The position numbers and the translations under genes were made by a program. The notes beneath the pieces are model-generated. The model was not told the DNA's origin. It worked only from the letters and a program-made list of their open reading frames with translations, and did no database searches. A stretch of 64,000 bases of DNA from Pseudocalidococcus sp964653145 (GTDB lineage: Bacteria > Cyanobacteriota > Cyanobacteriia > Thermosynechococcales > Thermosynechococcaceae). The stretch covers positions 1-64,000 of the forward strand of contig CAZZCG010000008.1 in assembly GCA_964653145.1 (NCBI GenBank). Direction: 5' to 3'. Positions 1 through 10,013 of this stretch are shown here, in pieces. The number at the start of each line of letters is the position of its first letter. The stretch's first letter is position 1.

Positions 1-3000
1 GATCGTAGGGCAAATAAAAATAGAAGCAACTGCCCTGGCCGACCTCACTGGCAACTCCGACTTCACCACCATGTAGTTCAACCACTCGCTTAACCAGAGC
101 CAACCCCAGGCCCGTACCGGCATATTTGCGATTGAGGGCGCTGTCAATTTGGATAAATGGCTTGAATAAACGGTCTAGGTTTTCGGGGGCAATGCCAATT
201 CCCGTATCTCGAACGCCTAAACGAACAAAGGCCTGGGTATCTGAGTTGGCTTCCGCAGGATGTACTGTAACGTCTAGGCTCACCTGGCCACCCTCTGGGG
301 TGAACTTAACGGCATTACTGAGTAAGTTAATCAATGCCTGACGTAACCGCCGTTCATCCACTTCTAGGCAGGGCAAGTTTTCTGGAATGTTGGTCGTTAA
401 TTTAATATTCTTTTTGATGGCCTGTTGCTTCACAAAAACCAGGGTGGATTGACAGAGGGGCCCCAAGGCGGTGGGTTCAAGGTCTAGCTCTAATTGCCCA
501 GATTCGATTTTGGCAACATCAAGAATATCGTTAATCAAATCCAACAGATGGGAGCCGCTACCTTCGACGGTTTTAATCGCCCGGAGTTGGGCGTCGTTTA
601 AGGGGCCAAAAACCTGTTCCTCCAGGCCCTCAGACATACCCAAGATTGCATTCAAGGGGGTGCGGAGTTCGTGACTCATGTTGGCCAAAAATTCATCCTT
701 AAGGCGGGTGGCCCGTTCGAGTTCTTGGTTGATAATCGCCAGTTCCTGGTTGCTCCGGAGGAGTTGCTGTTCCGTGGCCTGGCGTTGTTGGAGTTCCTGT
801 TGCAGTTGGGTAAACAAGTTGGCCTGTTGAATGGCGATGGCCAGTTGGTTGGCAATGGTTTGGGCCAGTTCAGCTTCCTCAGTTTGCCATTGGCGTGGGC
901 CGCTGCATTGATGCACACACAACAGGCCCCAGAGAACATCGCCAAAGGTCAAGGGAATCACCAAATTAGCCCGGACTTGGATTTGGGCGAGCACATCGGT
1001 GTGGCAAGCATCTGCCAGGGCATAAACATCCGGCATCAGGGCATAGCGGCCTTGGGCATAGAGGGGGGCGTATTTTTCCCCAAAGCAGTGGTCATGGATG
1101 CGAATGTTCAAGGCAGAAATAAACCCAGCTGCTAAGGACTCGGCCACAAAGACACCATCATCACAGCCGGTGTCTGGCTCAAAACGAAATACCCCCACCC
1201 GGTCAGCCCTGAGGATTTGGCGGGTTTCGGCACAGGCGGTCTCAAAGATAGTTTGTAAGTCCAAAGAATCTCGGATGCGTTGGGTAATTTCCCGGAGGAG
1301 GCGTTCCTGTTTGGCCTGTTTGCGGGTGATGGAGGCAATTTCCCTGGCCTGGGTGACATCACGGGCGACGGCAAAAATTTGGCCATCGAGTCCGATAGCA
1401 CGCCACTCTAACCAGCGATAACTACCATCCTGAGTGCGATACCGATTCGTAAAGTCTGTCACGGTTTGGCCCTGTAGGAGTTGGGCAGTGGCCTGGTGGG
1501 TAGCTTCAACATCATCGGGATGGACAAAGTCAATGAACTGGTGATCAACCATGTCCTCAAGGCTATGCCCTAGGGTGGTTTGCCACTGCTGATTAATGCG
1601 CTGAATTCTGCCATCCAGGCCAGCAATGATCATCAAGTCCACCGAAAGCGAGAAAAAACGATCCAGTTCAACTGCCCGTTCGTTGGCTGCCAATTCCGCA
1701 CGTTTTCGCTGGGAAACATCAAACCGAATCGCAAGATACCGACTGATGTGGCGTTCTTGATCAAACAGGGGGACAATACTGGCCTGTTCCCAATACAACT
1801 CACCGAACTTATTTTTATTGCAGATTTCCCCTTGCCAAACCTGGCCTTGCCCGAGGGTGCGATACAAGTCCCCATAAAAACTCTGGGAATGCAGACCGGA
1901 TTTCAGGAGGCGGGGGTTTTGACCGATCAATTCATCACGGCTATAGCCCGTTCGCTGACACATTCGCTCGTTCAGATCTACAATCGTGCCGTCCGTATCG
2001 GTAATCACCAGAGTTGCCACTTGATCCAGGGCCCATTTAAGGGCAGTGAGCTCTTGAATCACTTTTTGTTTGGCCAGTTCAGTGGTTTTGCGTTCTGTAA
2101 TGTCTAAAACTGTGCCGATCAATTTAGCGACCCGGCCTTGGGAATTTCGCAGGACTTCACCGCGGGCAAAAAAGTATCCGGCACGGCCATCTGGGCGATC
2201 AAAAGGAAGCTCCATTTCGTAGGGGGCGCCGCTGCTGATCGTGGCCTGGACGGTTCCATGAAAAAACTCACGGTCTTCGGGGTGGAGCAACTCCAGAAAT
2301 TCGGCATAGGTGGGGGAGGGGGCGGCGGGGTCGTAGCCAAAGATGCGAAAAACTTCCTCAGACCAGGTGATGGCTTGGGTGACCACATCAAATTCCCAAC
2401 TTCCAACTTTGGCAATCCGCTGGGCATTGGTGAGGTGATAGGCAAGACGTTCCAACTCGGTTTCAGCATTTTTCCGGTCGGTAATATCGGCTAAGAACCC
2501 CACCACTTCCATGGCCTGGTCGGTCTCATCCCGCACAAGGCGCATTTCATCCTGGAGCCAAATGTAGTGTCCCTGTTGGTGTCGGAAACGATATTCAACT
2601 TTTAACCAGCCTTGCTCTTGGAGTTGATGGTTATGGGCCTGGAGAACACTGTCTCGATCTTCGGGGTGAATACAACTTAACCAAAAGCCTGAATTTTCAG
2701 TCAGTTGACTGGGGTGATAGCCGAAAATGCGGCTGCAGTTGTCACTGATGAAGTTGATGTCAAAGTTTCCGGCGGTTTGGCAACTATAGGTGGCGGCAGG
2801 ACTGGTGGTGATTAAAAATTCCAACCGTTGTCGCAAAAGTTGAGTTTCCTGTTCAGCGACTTTGCGTTGGCTAATGTCCGTCAACATGGCCAAGGAGCCT
2901 TGAAACTCTCCTGCGGGGCCAATGATCGGACTGGCGGAGATCGCCACATCAATGACTGTGCCATCGGCCCGCTGCAATTGAGTCTCGTACTGATCGGAAA

Positions 3001-4507
3001 ATCCGGCCCGTCGCCGTTGCCAATTAGTTTGGAAGTGAATCTGACTTGCCGGAGAAAACCACCCAAAGGCCGGGGTTCTCGCCATCGCGGCAATGTTCGT
3101 TCCCAGCAGACGCACCAACGCTTCATTGGCTAAGACGGTACAAGCATCCTGATCTAAAATCCAAACCCCTTCAGAGGCAGTTTCAAAAATTTGCTGGTAC
3201 ATAGCTTCACTCTGGGCGAGGGCGGTGGCGGCGGCTTGGCGTTCCCGTAAATCTCGAAATATGCCAATAACGACCGTTTCCGCTTCAAGTTCTAACAAAC
3301 TAGCGGCCACATCTACGGGAATAATCTCCCCGGTTTTGGTTTGAATTTTCAGGTCAAGTACTCGAGATTTTCCTTGGCTACGAATTTCTTCAAAGGATTC
3401 GACAACTCGGGGGATTTCGGAGGCCGGGTGGAGGTTGATGGCATTGAGTTGGAGTAGTTCAGCCTCGGAGTAGCCAAACAGATTGACCGCCGCTGGGTTG
3501 GTGTGGGAAATGTGACCTTCAAGATCAGCAATCAGAATGGGATCTAAGGCGGCTTCTAGGATTCCCCGAAAATAGGCTTCTTGCTGGCTCAGTTCGGCGG
3601 TGCGAGCTTCAATCCGGCGTTCAAGTTCTTGGTTCAGGGCTTGGATTTGGGCGGCGGCGCGGGTCTGGGCAACATCACTGGCATGCTTCTCCGTAATGTC
3701 TTGGATCACCCCCTGGGTAATCAGCGGTCTGCCTTCGGGGGTAAATTCCGTTTCCCACTGTTGCTTGACGTACTTAATTTTTCCATCGGGAAACTGGAGG
3801 CGGTGTTCGGTGGTGACTGGGGCCTGGGTCTGAAGATGTTGCTCAAACAAAACCTCTAGGTAGGCTCGGTCTAGGGGATGGACAAAGCCATAAAACGTTT
3901 CCAGACTGGCCTGGCATTGGATAGCACACTGGCTTAAATCTTGCTCAAAAATCCTACAGGTTTCGGCTGACCACACCATGATCTGGGTTTGGTGAGTGAG
4001 CTTCCAACTGCCAACATGGGCAATCCGCTGGGCTTCTTGGAGGTTGTGTTCGGCGGTGCGCAGTTCTTCTTCGGTGCGTTTCCAGGCCGAGATTTCCTGA
4101 ACCATCCCATGCCAAATTGTCCGGCCCTCCGGTTGAGCTTGGGGCTTAGAACTGCCGTGGAGCCATTTGATTTTTCCAGAAGGAGTGATGATCCGCCATT
4201 GTTGATCGAATTGACTTAGGTTTTCAAAACTGGCCTGGGCAGCTTCGACATACTTGGCCTGGTCATCGGGGTGGTTTTGACTAAAAACGGTTTCAGGCTC
4301 CCGCAGCATTTCCTCCAGGCCCAGTTCGTGAATCAGGCTGGCATTGGGGCTGAGGTAGGTAAAGTACTGGTCGCCGTTGGGATCATGAACGAGGGTATAG
4401 AGATAAATCGAGTCCGGTAAGGTGGCCGTCAGTTGATCAAAGTGGGCCCAATCCGGAGACTTGGGTAGGTGCTCAGAGGGGTGGGGGAGTGGCACAGGGG
4501 GTAGCAT
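1..4507 (-). CDS. Multi-PAS/GAF sensor histidine kinase with cyanobacteriochrome-type GAF domain (3' end outside window)
   Basis: About 1,502 residues are visible from the ATG at 4507; the frame is still open at base 1, inside the kinase ATPase domain. Reading from the N-terminus there are eight PAS domains (starting near residues 20, 150, 310, 440, 563, 695, 825 and 950), each ending in a D-I/V-T/S-x-R/E-K linker. They are followed by a GAF domain (about 1070-1190), a coiled linker, a HisKA domain with phospho-acceptor His1279 in MSHELRTPLN, and a HATPase_c domain with GTGLGLALVK. The GAF domain has D-H-C-F (Cys1141) and A-C-H (Cys1168, His1169) followed by QVRANLVIPL. These are the two cysteine positions of DXCF cyanobacteriochromes, so bilin binding and blue-type photosensing are likely. 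No membrane segment was seen, so it is probably cytoplasmic. The partner response regulator is not visible. An in-frame TAA lies upstream of the chosen ATG. Confidence 0.9.
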   Translation of the reverse strand, partial: MLPPVPLPHPSEHLPKSPDWAHFDQLTATLPDSIYLYTLVHDPNGDQYFTYLSPNASLIHELGLEEMLREPETVFSQNHPDDQAKYVEAAQASFENLSQFDQQWRIITPSGKIKWLHGSSKPQAQPEGRTIWHGMVQEISAWKRTEEELRTAEHNLQEAQRIAHVGSWKLTHQTQIMVWSAETCRIFEQDLSQCAIQCQASLETFYGFVHPLDRAYLEVLFEQHLQTQAPVTTEHRLQFPDGKIKYVKQQWETEFTPEGRPLITQGVIQDITEKHASDVAQTRAAAQIQALNQELERRIEARTAELSQQEAYFRGILEAALDPILIADLEGHISHTNPAAVNLFGYSEAELLQLNAINLHPASEIPRVVESFEEIRSQGKSRVLDLKIQTKTGEIIPVDVAASLLELEAETVVIGIFRDLRERQAAATALAQSEAMYQQIFETASEGVWILDQDACTVLANEALVRLLGTNIAAMARTPAFGWFSPASQIHFQTNWQRRRAGFSDQYETQLQRADGTVIDVAISASPIIGPAGEFQGSLAMLTDISQRKVAEQETQLLRQRLEFLITTSPAATYSCQTAGNFDINFISDNCSRIFGYHPSQLTENSGFWLSCIHPEDRDSVLQAHNHQLQEQGWLKVEYRFRHQQGHYIWLQDEMRLVRDETDQAMEVVGFLADITDRKNAETELERLAYHLTNAQRIAKVGSWEFDVVTQAITWSEEVFRIFGYDPAAPSPTYAEFLELLHPEDREFFHGTVQATISSGAPYEMELPFDRPDGRAGYFFARGEVLRNSQGRVAKLIGTVLDITERKTTELAKQKVIQELTALKWALDQVATLVITDTDGTIVDLNERMCQRTGYSRDELIGQNPRLLKSGLHSQSFYGDLYRTLGQGQVWQGEICNKNKFGELYWEQASIVPLFDQERHISRYLAIRFDVSQRKRAELAANERAVELDRFFSLSVDLMIIAGLDGRIQRINQQWQTTLGHSLEDMVDHQFIDFVHPDDVEATHQATAQLLQGQTVTDFTNRYRTQDGSYRWLEWRAIGLDGQIFAVARDVTQAREIASITRKQAKQERLLREITQRIRDSLDLQTIFETACAETRQILRADRVGVFRFEPDTGCDDGVFVAESLAAGFISALNIRIHDHCFGEKYAPLYAQGRYALMPDVYALADACHTDVLAQIQVRANLVIPLTFGDVLWGLLCVHQCSGPRQWQTEEAELAQTIANQLAIAIQQANLFTQLQQELQQRQATEQQLLRSNQELAIINQELERATRLKDEFLANMSHELRTPLNAILGMSEGLEEQVFGPLNDAQLRAIKTVEGSGSHLLDLINDILDVAKIESGQLELDLEPTALGPLCQSTLVFVKQQAIKKNIKLTTNIPENLPCLEVDERRLRQALINLLSNAVKFTPEGGQVSLDVTVHPAEANSDTQAFVRLGVRDTGIGIAPENLDRLFKPFIQIDSALNRKYAGTGLGLALVKRVVELHGGEVGVASEVGQGSCFYFYLPYD

Positions 4508-4666
4508 TGGGGCAAGAGGAACAGCAAAAACTGGAACCAGAACTGTACTAAATAAATTTTAGTTGATTACTTTTGGGGTGCGAGTTTAGTAGTCCTGAAG
4601 CCCCGCTGATGCGGATTCTTTGGCCTATGGATTTGCCCGGCCTGGATTGATCACAGTTTTTGCCGT

Positions 4667-5803
4667 TCAAGCTTTAAGATTTTCTGCCCCACTGATCACT
4701 TCAGCTTTTTCAATCACATCCCCAGGCCGGAGTTGCCCCAAGACTTCAGACCCTTCCACCGCATAGCCAAACACAGCATACCGACCATCGAGCAAGTTCA
4801 AGCCAGCGGGGGTGAGTTCCGGTTCAAATAAGAGAAAGAAGAATTGTGAGGAACCGCCATTGGCATCCTCATTGGGGCGAGCTAGGGCTAGGGTGCCATA
4901 GGCCGAAAAAGGCAGGACTGGGTGTTCTAAGTAGCGGCCGGCTTCTTCTAAGGTGATGCCATAAACGGGCTTCGTATCGTTTTCCGTGAGAATTTCCAGG
5001 GGAATTGCTCGGTATTGCTTCGTTTGGGGATCAATGAAGCCTTCTTCCTTACCGGGGGGATCACCCGCTTGGAGGACATAGGATTCTTCAGCCCGAGTAA
5101 AGGGAAGTTTGTTATAGAAGCCCCGTTGCACCAAATCAACGAAATTCCCCGCACTCACCGGCGCACTGTAGCCATCCAAAACCACCGTGATATCCCCTTT
5201 GCTGGTGGTGAGTTTAACTGCAGCCCGGCCGAGTAATTGGGGGAGGTGACCGTATTCCTCTGGAACTTCAAAGGGAAATCCTTGCACCATCAACCCTTCT
5301 AAATCCCCGACATAATCCAAAGCCTGGGCTTTTAGGGTAAGCAGTTGTTGGCGATCTTTGGTTTCCGCAGCGGTTTGTAGGGGGTCTAAGCTGGTTTTCA
5401 AGTTAGCTAAGATTGTCTCGGCCTGGGGCAGACGATCAGCCGGAATGGTCGCAACTAATTTGTCCCCCTTGGTTTCTAAAATTCGTTTGGCTTTTTTAAT
5501 GTCGCCGCCGATGCTAGTCCACCGCTTGGCTCGCAGTTGATTTGAAATATCCTCCAAGCTGGCCTGAAGTTCCCGCACAGTTGGATTTTCGATGGGTAGG
5601 GCATTCCGGAGAATGGCTTTGGGATCCGTAACGGCATTTCCCTGGGGTAAGGCAGCAATGATCAACGCATTAAATGAATTAACAGAATTTAGGGTTCCAG
5701 CCCAGACTCCGGTGGTCAACCCTCCCAGCCAAAACAAGCCCACGCTGAGGACGACAAGGGAGAGTTTCACAAGAGTTCGGGGCCAGGCCTGGGAAATCTT
5801 CAT
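4667..5803 (-). CDS. Lumenal cyclophilin-type peptidyl-prolyl isomerase, CYP38/TLP40-like
   Basis: This is a 378-residue protein. Residues 1-35 form a signal peptide (basic start, hydrophobic core, then VWA-GT), pointing to export to the thylakoid lumen or periplasm. A helical region (about 60-185) precedes a divergent cyclophilin fold. The cyclophilin core shows KLTTSKGDITVVLDGYSAPVSAGNFVDL and, further on, GGSSQFFFLLFEPELTPAGLNLLDGRYAVFG. The layout (signal, helical bundle, cyclophilin) matches the plant CYP38/TLP40 and Synechocystis Sll0408-type proteins, which help photosystem II assembly and may have little isomerase activity. It lies alone, divergent from thiG, with 111 bp between the two starts. 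The family call is confident; the role in photosystem II is inferred from family knowledge. Confidence 0.88.
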   Translation of the reverse strand: MKISQAWPRTLVKLSLVVLSVGLFWLGGLTTGVWAGTLNSVNSFNALIIAALPQGNAVTDPKAILRNALPIENPTVRELQASLEDISNQLRAKRWTSIGGDIKKAKRILETKGDKLVATIPADRLPQAETILANLKTSLDPLQTAAETKDRQQLLTLKAQALDYVGDLEGLMVQGFPFEVPEEYGHLPQLLGRAAVKLTTSKGDITVVLDGYSAPVSAGNFVDLVQRGFYNKLPFTRAEESYVLQAGDPPGKEEGFIDPQTKQYRAIPLEILTENDTKPVYGITLEEAGRYLEHPVLPFSAYGTLALARPNEDANGGSSQFFFLLFEPELTPAGLNLLDGRYAVFGYAVEGSEVLGQLRPGDVIEKAEVISGAENLKA

Positions 5804-5914
5804 GGTGTTTGGGGAATTGCTGCATCTTTAATTTTCACCTGAGACGGGCCGTTCGTGGCAGTGGCGTTGGCGGGGCCTGGTATCGTGGGAAAGTAACCCG
5901 ATTCGCAGCTCCCC

Positions 5915-6769
5915 ATGGTGACGCAAGTTCGCACTCCTTCACATTCAGTTGAGGATTCCCCTTCCGATGCCCCTCTAATCATCGCTGGACGAACATTTCA
6001 GTCACGGCTGTTAACAGGGACAGGGAAATATCGCTCGTTGGCCGAGATGCAAGCTAGTATTACCGCCAGTGGTTGCGAAATCGTCACCGTAGCCGTCCGC
6101 CGTGTCCAAACCAACGCCCCAGGCCATGAAGGGTTAGCCGAAGCCATTGACTGGAGCAGAATTTGGATGCTACCCAACACAGCCGGATGTCAAACCGCCG
6201 AAGACGCCATTCGCGTGGCCCGCTTGGGACGGGAAATGGCCAAGCTGCTCGGGCAAGAAGATAATAATTTCGTCAAGCTGGAAGTCATTCCCGATGCCAA
6301 ATATCTGTTGCCGGATCCCATTGGCACCCTGGAAGCTGCTGAGCAACTGGTTAAAGAAGGATTTGCAGTTTTACCCTACATCAATGCGGATCCGCTCTTG
6401 GCCAAACGTCTTGAGGAAGTGGGTTGTGCCACTGTCATGCCCTTGGCCTCCCCCATTGGTTCGGGTCAGGGGTTAAAAAATGCCGCCAATATCCAAATCA
6501 TTGTCGAGATGGCCACCGTGCCAGTGGTGGTGGATGCCGGTATTGGTTCCCCCTCAGAAGCTTGTCAGGCCATGGAACTCGGTGCGGATGCCTTACTGAT
6601 TAATACCGCCATTGCCCAGGCCCAAAACCCGGCCCAAATGGCCCAAGCCATGGCCCAAGCAACGGTTGCCGGACGTTTAGCCCATCAAGCTGGACGCATC
6701 CCCGTTAAACCCTATGCCAGTGCTAGCTCCCCATTGACAGGAACCCTTGCTCACCCGGCCCAAATTTAG
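5915..6769 (+). CDS. thiG: Thiazole synthase ThiG
   Basis: This is a 284-residue TIM-barrel enzyme that builds the thiazole phosphate of thiamine from deoxyxylulose phosphate, dehydroglycine and the ThiS thiocarboxylate. The conserved family blocks are all present: LLTGTGKY near residue 35, the FVKLEVI segment carrying the imine-forming lysine, the PIGSGQGL loop, VVDAGIG and the phosphate-binding GADALLINTAIA. A 20-residue non-conserved N-terminus precedes the core. The start is the ATG at 5915; a GTG follows directly. It ends 20 bp before a glycosyltransferase gene on the same strand, so the two may be co-transcribed. No TPP riboswitch signature was seen in the short upstream region. Confidence 0.95.
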   Translation: MVTQVRTPSHSVEDSPSDAPLIIAGRTFQSRLLTGTGKYRSLAEMQASITASGCEIVTVAVRRVQTNAPGHEGLAEAIDWSRIWMLPNTAGCQTAEDAIRVARLGREMAKLLGQEDNNFVKLEVIPDAKYLLPDPIGTLEAAEQLVKEGFAVLPYINADPLLAKRLEEVGCATVMPLASPIGSGQGLKNAANIQIIVEMATVPVVVDAGIGSPSEACQAMELGADALLINTAIAQAQNPAQMAQAMAQATVAGRLAHQAGRIPVKPYASASSPLTGTLAHPAQI

Positions 6770-6789
6770 GACTTGAGGATCGAAGCCCC

Positions 6790-7935
6790 ATGACTATTTT
6801 TTTGGGTGGGCTGCAGATTGCGCTATTCATCCTCACCTTAGCGGGGCTGGGTTTTTACCTCTGGCAGATCTGGGTTGTTTGGCAATTTTTTCGCCAGGCC
6901 CCGTTACCGCCCCTTGAGCCGCCGCCATCGGTTAGTATCCTTGTCCCAGTCTGTGGTTTAGAAGCCGGGGCCTGGGAGAACTGGACATCGCTGTGTGAGC
7001 AAGACTATCCCAATTACAATGTCCTGTTTGGTGTCCGGGAATTAACGGATCCAGCCGTCCATCTCCTAAAGGATATCCTCAGTAAATATCCCTATCGAGC
7101 CCGCTGGTATCACAATCCGGAAATATTAGGGTTTAACTTTAAGATCAGCAATCTCACCCAACTTCGCCGCTATGCCAACGGGGAAATTATTGTCTTTGTT
7201 GACAGCGATATTCGGGTCACCCCCAGTTATTTGCGAACGGTTACGGCCCCCTTTGCCAATCCCAAATTAGGCGTAGTCACCTGTGGTTATTTCGATCACA
7301 CCCCTGGAAAAATTGGGGCTGCCTTGTCCGCCTTGGGTCGAAGTTTAGATTTTATTCCCAGTATTTTGATTGCCCGCTGCTTGGATGGGGGATTAAAGTT
7401 TGCGATTGGGCCAACCATTGCGGTTCGCTCAGATGTCCTGGATCAAACCGGTGGCTTTGAATTGGCTAAAAATCGGATCGGGGATGATTATCGACTGGGT
7501 TACGAGGCCTGGGCTGCCGGGTATCGCGTAGAACTATCGACCTACTTGCTCCAGAATGATTGTGGTCATGAGACCCTCGCCAGTTTATTTGCGCGGGAAT
7601 TACGCTGGCAAAGAACCATCCGCATGAACCGTGGCCCCCAGTATTACGGCATGATCTTTACCTTTGGTTCGGTTTACAGCGTTTTGTTGGTGCTCTTGAG
7701 CGGGGCCTGGTGGTCTGTGGGGTTGTTTCTCTTGGTCTGGGCTACCCGGTTGCTGCAAAGCCAAGTTTCCTTTCGGTTAATGGGTGCGCCCTACCTGAAT
7801 CGCTGGCTCTTGGTTCTTCCCTTGCGCGATGGCATGAGTTTTTTGATCTGGGCTTTAGGGTGTTTTGGCCGGGAAATTTCCTGGCGCGGGCGAACCTTGG
7901 AAGTGGGGCCTGGGGGTGTTTTAGTCCAGAAGTAA
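6790..7935 (+). CDS. Membrane glycosyltransferase, family 2/21 (ceramide glucosyltransferase/HpnI-like)
   Basis: This 381-residue protein has an N-terminal membrane segment (about 3-28) and a GT-A catalytic domain. The domain has SILVPVCGLEAG at the start, the metal-binding VDSDIRVTP (DxD-like), a GPTIAVRSDVL stretch, GDDYRLGYEAW and the RELRWQRTIR acceptor motif (Q/RxxRW type). C-terminal membrane helices lie near 285-375. This pattern is that of GT21-like lipid glycosyltransferases, including ceramide glucosyltransferases and the hopanoid-associated HpnI. The substrate cannot be told from the sequence. The possible link to hopanoids is only suggestive, although an HpnP-like radical SAM protein lies at the far end of the window. 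The gene starts 20 bp after thiG with GAGG upstream. Confidence 0.8.
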   Translation: MTIFLGGLQIALFILTLAGLGFYLWQIWVVWQFFRQAPLPPLEPPPSVSILVPVCGLEAGAWENWTSLCEQDYPNYNVLFGVRELTDPAVHLLKDILSKYPYRARWYHNPEILGFNFKISNLTQLRRYANGEIIVFVDSDIRVTPSYLRTVTAPFANPKLGVVTCGYFDHTPGKIGAALSALGRSLDFIPSILIARCLDGGLKFAIGPTIAVRSDVLDQTGGFELAKNRIGDDYRLGYEAWAAGYRVELSTYLLQNDCGHETLASLFARELRWQRTIRMNRGPQYYGMIFTFGSVYSVLLVLLSGAWWSVGLFLLVWATRLLQSQVSFRLMGAPYLNRWLLVLPLRDGMSFLIWALGCFGREISWRGRTLEVGPGGVLVQK

Positions 7936-7959
7936 GATTAATCCGGCCCCATAATTGCC

Positions 7960-9645
7960 CTAGCCTAAGCCCCGATCCGTGACTGCCCCTAGACTACTTG
8001 AAGAAACTAGCTTGGCATACTTAGCCAAAACCCCGCGGGTATAGCGAGGCTGTGGGGGTTGCCAGGCCAGTTTACGTTTGGATAACTCATCCTCAGAAAC
8101 ATTAAGTTGCAACAGGCGTTTGTGGGCATCAATCGTAATCGAATCCCCCTCCTGCACCAGGCCAATGGTTCCACCCACCGCTGCTTCTGGAGCTACATGG
8201 CCGACCACCATGCCGTAGGTCCCGCCAGAAAATCGTCCATCGGTAATCAAGCCCACGGAATCCCCCAGGCCAGCCCCAATAATTGCCGAAGTTGGCGCGA
8301 GCATTTCCCGCATACCCGGCCCACCCTTAGGCCCTTCATAACGAATTACGATCACATCGCCGGGGTTGATTTTGTTAGCGAGAATTGCCTCTAAACAAGC
8401 TTCTTCCGAGTCAAATACCCGGGCTGGGCCGGTAATGATTGGATTTTTTACCCCGGAAATTTTCGCCACCGCCCCCTCAGTTGCCAGGTTTCCCTTAAGA
8501 ATGGCCAAGTGTCCAGAGGCGTACATTGGGTTATCCCAGGGCCGAATCACGTCTTGATCGGCGCGGGGTTGGTCGGGGATGTCTTTTAAAACGTCCGCAA
8601 CGGTCTGACCGGTAATTGTGATGCAGTCCCCATGAAGCAACCCATGACTCAAAAGCATTTTCATCACCTGGGGAATCCCACCCGCTTTATGGAGATCCGT
8701 CGCAACGTAGCGGCCCGAGGGTTTGAGATCACATAAGACTGGCACCCGCTCCCGAATGGTTTCAAAATCATCCAGGGTTAAGGGAACTCCCGCAGAATGG
8801 GCAATGGCGAGAAAGTGCAGCACCGCATTCGTGGATCCGCCCACCGCCATGATCACTGAGATCGCGTTTTCAATGGATTTGCGGGTGATGATGTCCCGGG
8901 GGCGCAGGTTATTCCGAACGGCTTCCACCAATACTTTCCCGGCCAGTTGGGTATTTTCCGCTTTTTCGGCATCTTCGGCGGCCATGGTCGAGGAATACAT
9001 TAGGCTCATCCCCATCGCTTCAAAGGCTGAGGACATTGTGTTGGCCGTAAACATTCCCCCACAGGAACCCGCCCCGGGACAGGCATTGCGCTCTACGGCA
9101 TATAGTCGCGATTCTTCAATCCGGCCGGCACTGAATTGACCCACGGCTTCAAAGGAACTGACAACGGTTAAGTCTTCCCCTTCCAAATGACCGGGCTTGA
9201 TCGTGCCGCCGTAGACAAAAATTGCGGGAATGTTCATTCGGGCCATGGCAATCATTGCCCCCGGCATATTCTTATCACAGCCACCAATGGCCAGCACCCC
9301 GTCCATGCTCTGGGCATTACAGGCGGTTTCTATGGAGTCAGCAATCACATCTCGGGAAACCAGAGAATATTTCATCCCTTCTGTGCCCATGGAAATGCCA
9401 TCGCTGACGGTAATCGTGCCAAAAATCTGCGGCATCCCTCCACCCGTGCGGATCCCGGCCTGGGCCTGTTCAGCGAGGGGGGCAATTCCCATGTTGCAAG
9501 GTGTGATCGTACTGTAGGCACTGGCTACCCCAACAATCGGCTTATTGAAATCTCCATCGCCAAACCCCACTGCCCGCAACATGGCCCGATTGGGAGATCG
9601 CTGAATGCCTTGGGTAATGATTTGACTGCGCCAGTTTTCTGCCAT
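7960..9645 (-). CDS. ilvD: Dihydroxy-acid dehydratase
   Basis: This is a 561-residue enzyme of branched-chain amino acid synthesis. It dehydrates 2,3-dihydroxy-isovalerate and its methyl homologue to the 2-keto acids. The iron-sulfur ligands are visible at Cys50 (TPCNMG), Cys123 (GGCDKNMPG) and Cys195 (GAGSCGGMFTA), together with the metal-coordinating lysine Lys125. The C-terminal ITDGRFSGGTYGMVVGHV and PEA blocks are intact. Length and motifs are standard. It converges with the glycosyltransferase gene across 24 bp. The gene is monocistronic as far as can be seen. Confidence 0.97.
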   Translation of the reverse strand: MAENWRSQIITQGIQRSPNRAMLRAVGFGDGDFNKPIVGVASAYSTITPCNMGIAPLAEQAQAGIRTGGGMPQIFGTITVSDGISMGTEGMKYSLVSRDVIADSIETACNAQSMDGVLAIGGCDKNMPGAMIAMARMNIPAIFVYGGTIKPGHLEGEDLTVVSSFEAVGQFSAGRIEESRLYAVERNACPGAGSCGGMFTANTMSSAFEAMGMSLMYSSTMAAEDAEKAENTQLAGKVLVEAVRNNLRPRDIITRKSIENAISVIMAVGGSTNAVLHFLAIAHSAGVPLTLDDFETIRERVPVLCDLKPSGRYVATDLHKAGGIPQVMKMLLSHGLLHGDCITITGQTVADVLKDIPDQPRADQDVIRPWDNPMYASGHLAILKGNLATEGAVAKISGVKNPIITGPARVFDSEEACLEAILANKINPGDVIVIRYEGPKGGPGMREMLAPTSAIIGAGLGDSVGLITDGRFSGGTYGMVVGHVAPEAAVGGTIGLVQEGDSITIDAHKRLLQLNVSEDELSKRKLAWQPPQPRYTRGVLAKYAKLVSSSSLGAVTDRGLG

Positions 9646-10013
9646 AACTCTCTTGCCTACTTCATCGTGCTTGCAATGGACAGGATGCCACTACTTTTTA
9701 ATCCCATTCTCTCAGACTTTGGTGAAGGCAAATTTTACTTGATGTTAAGCCAGGCCTGGTATCAGCTTGAACGAGGTATTGTTGCCCATCGTCCCCTGCA
9801 GATAACCACAGTGAATACCGCGTCACTTGTGTCAGGTAGTGCGGATGGGCCTTATTTAGCTGCGATCACTATCAGGATTCTTTCCAGTTGTAGGGGGTAC
9901 TCACCCTATTTGAGTCGCTGGAACCCTCAGTTAAAAGGAAATTCCCCCAGTGATTAACAGTTACTCCATGCACCTTAAAAGAGCAGACATACAGACATTT
10001 CGAGGCTCACTTG
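9646..10013. other. Intergenic region, no supported gene
   Basis: This lies upstream of ilvD. A 93-codon open stretch on the plus strand (9676-9957, ATG start) has no recognisable motif and merges into the antisense frame of ilvD, so I do not call it. No tRNA, hairpin terminator or riboswitch motif was recognised. Confidence 0.5.

Noticed and set aside
671..2494. Several 100-175-codon plus-strand ORFs
   Set aside because: They are shadows of the PAS/GAF kinase, whose motifs run continuously on the minus strand.
9187..9957. 256-codon plus-strand ORF
   Set aside because: Most of it is the antisense frame of ilvD. The 93 codons beyond ilvD show no domain and no ribosome-binding site.
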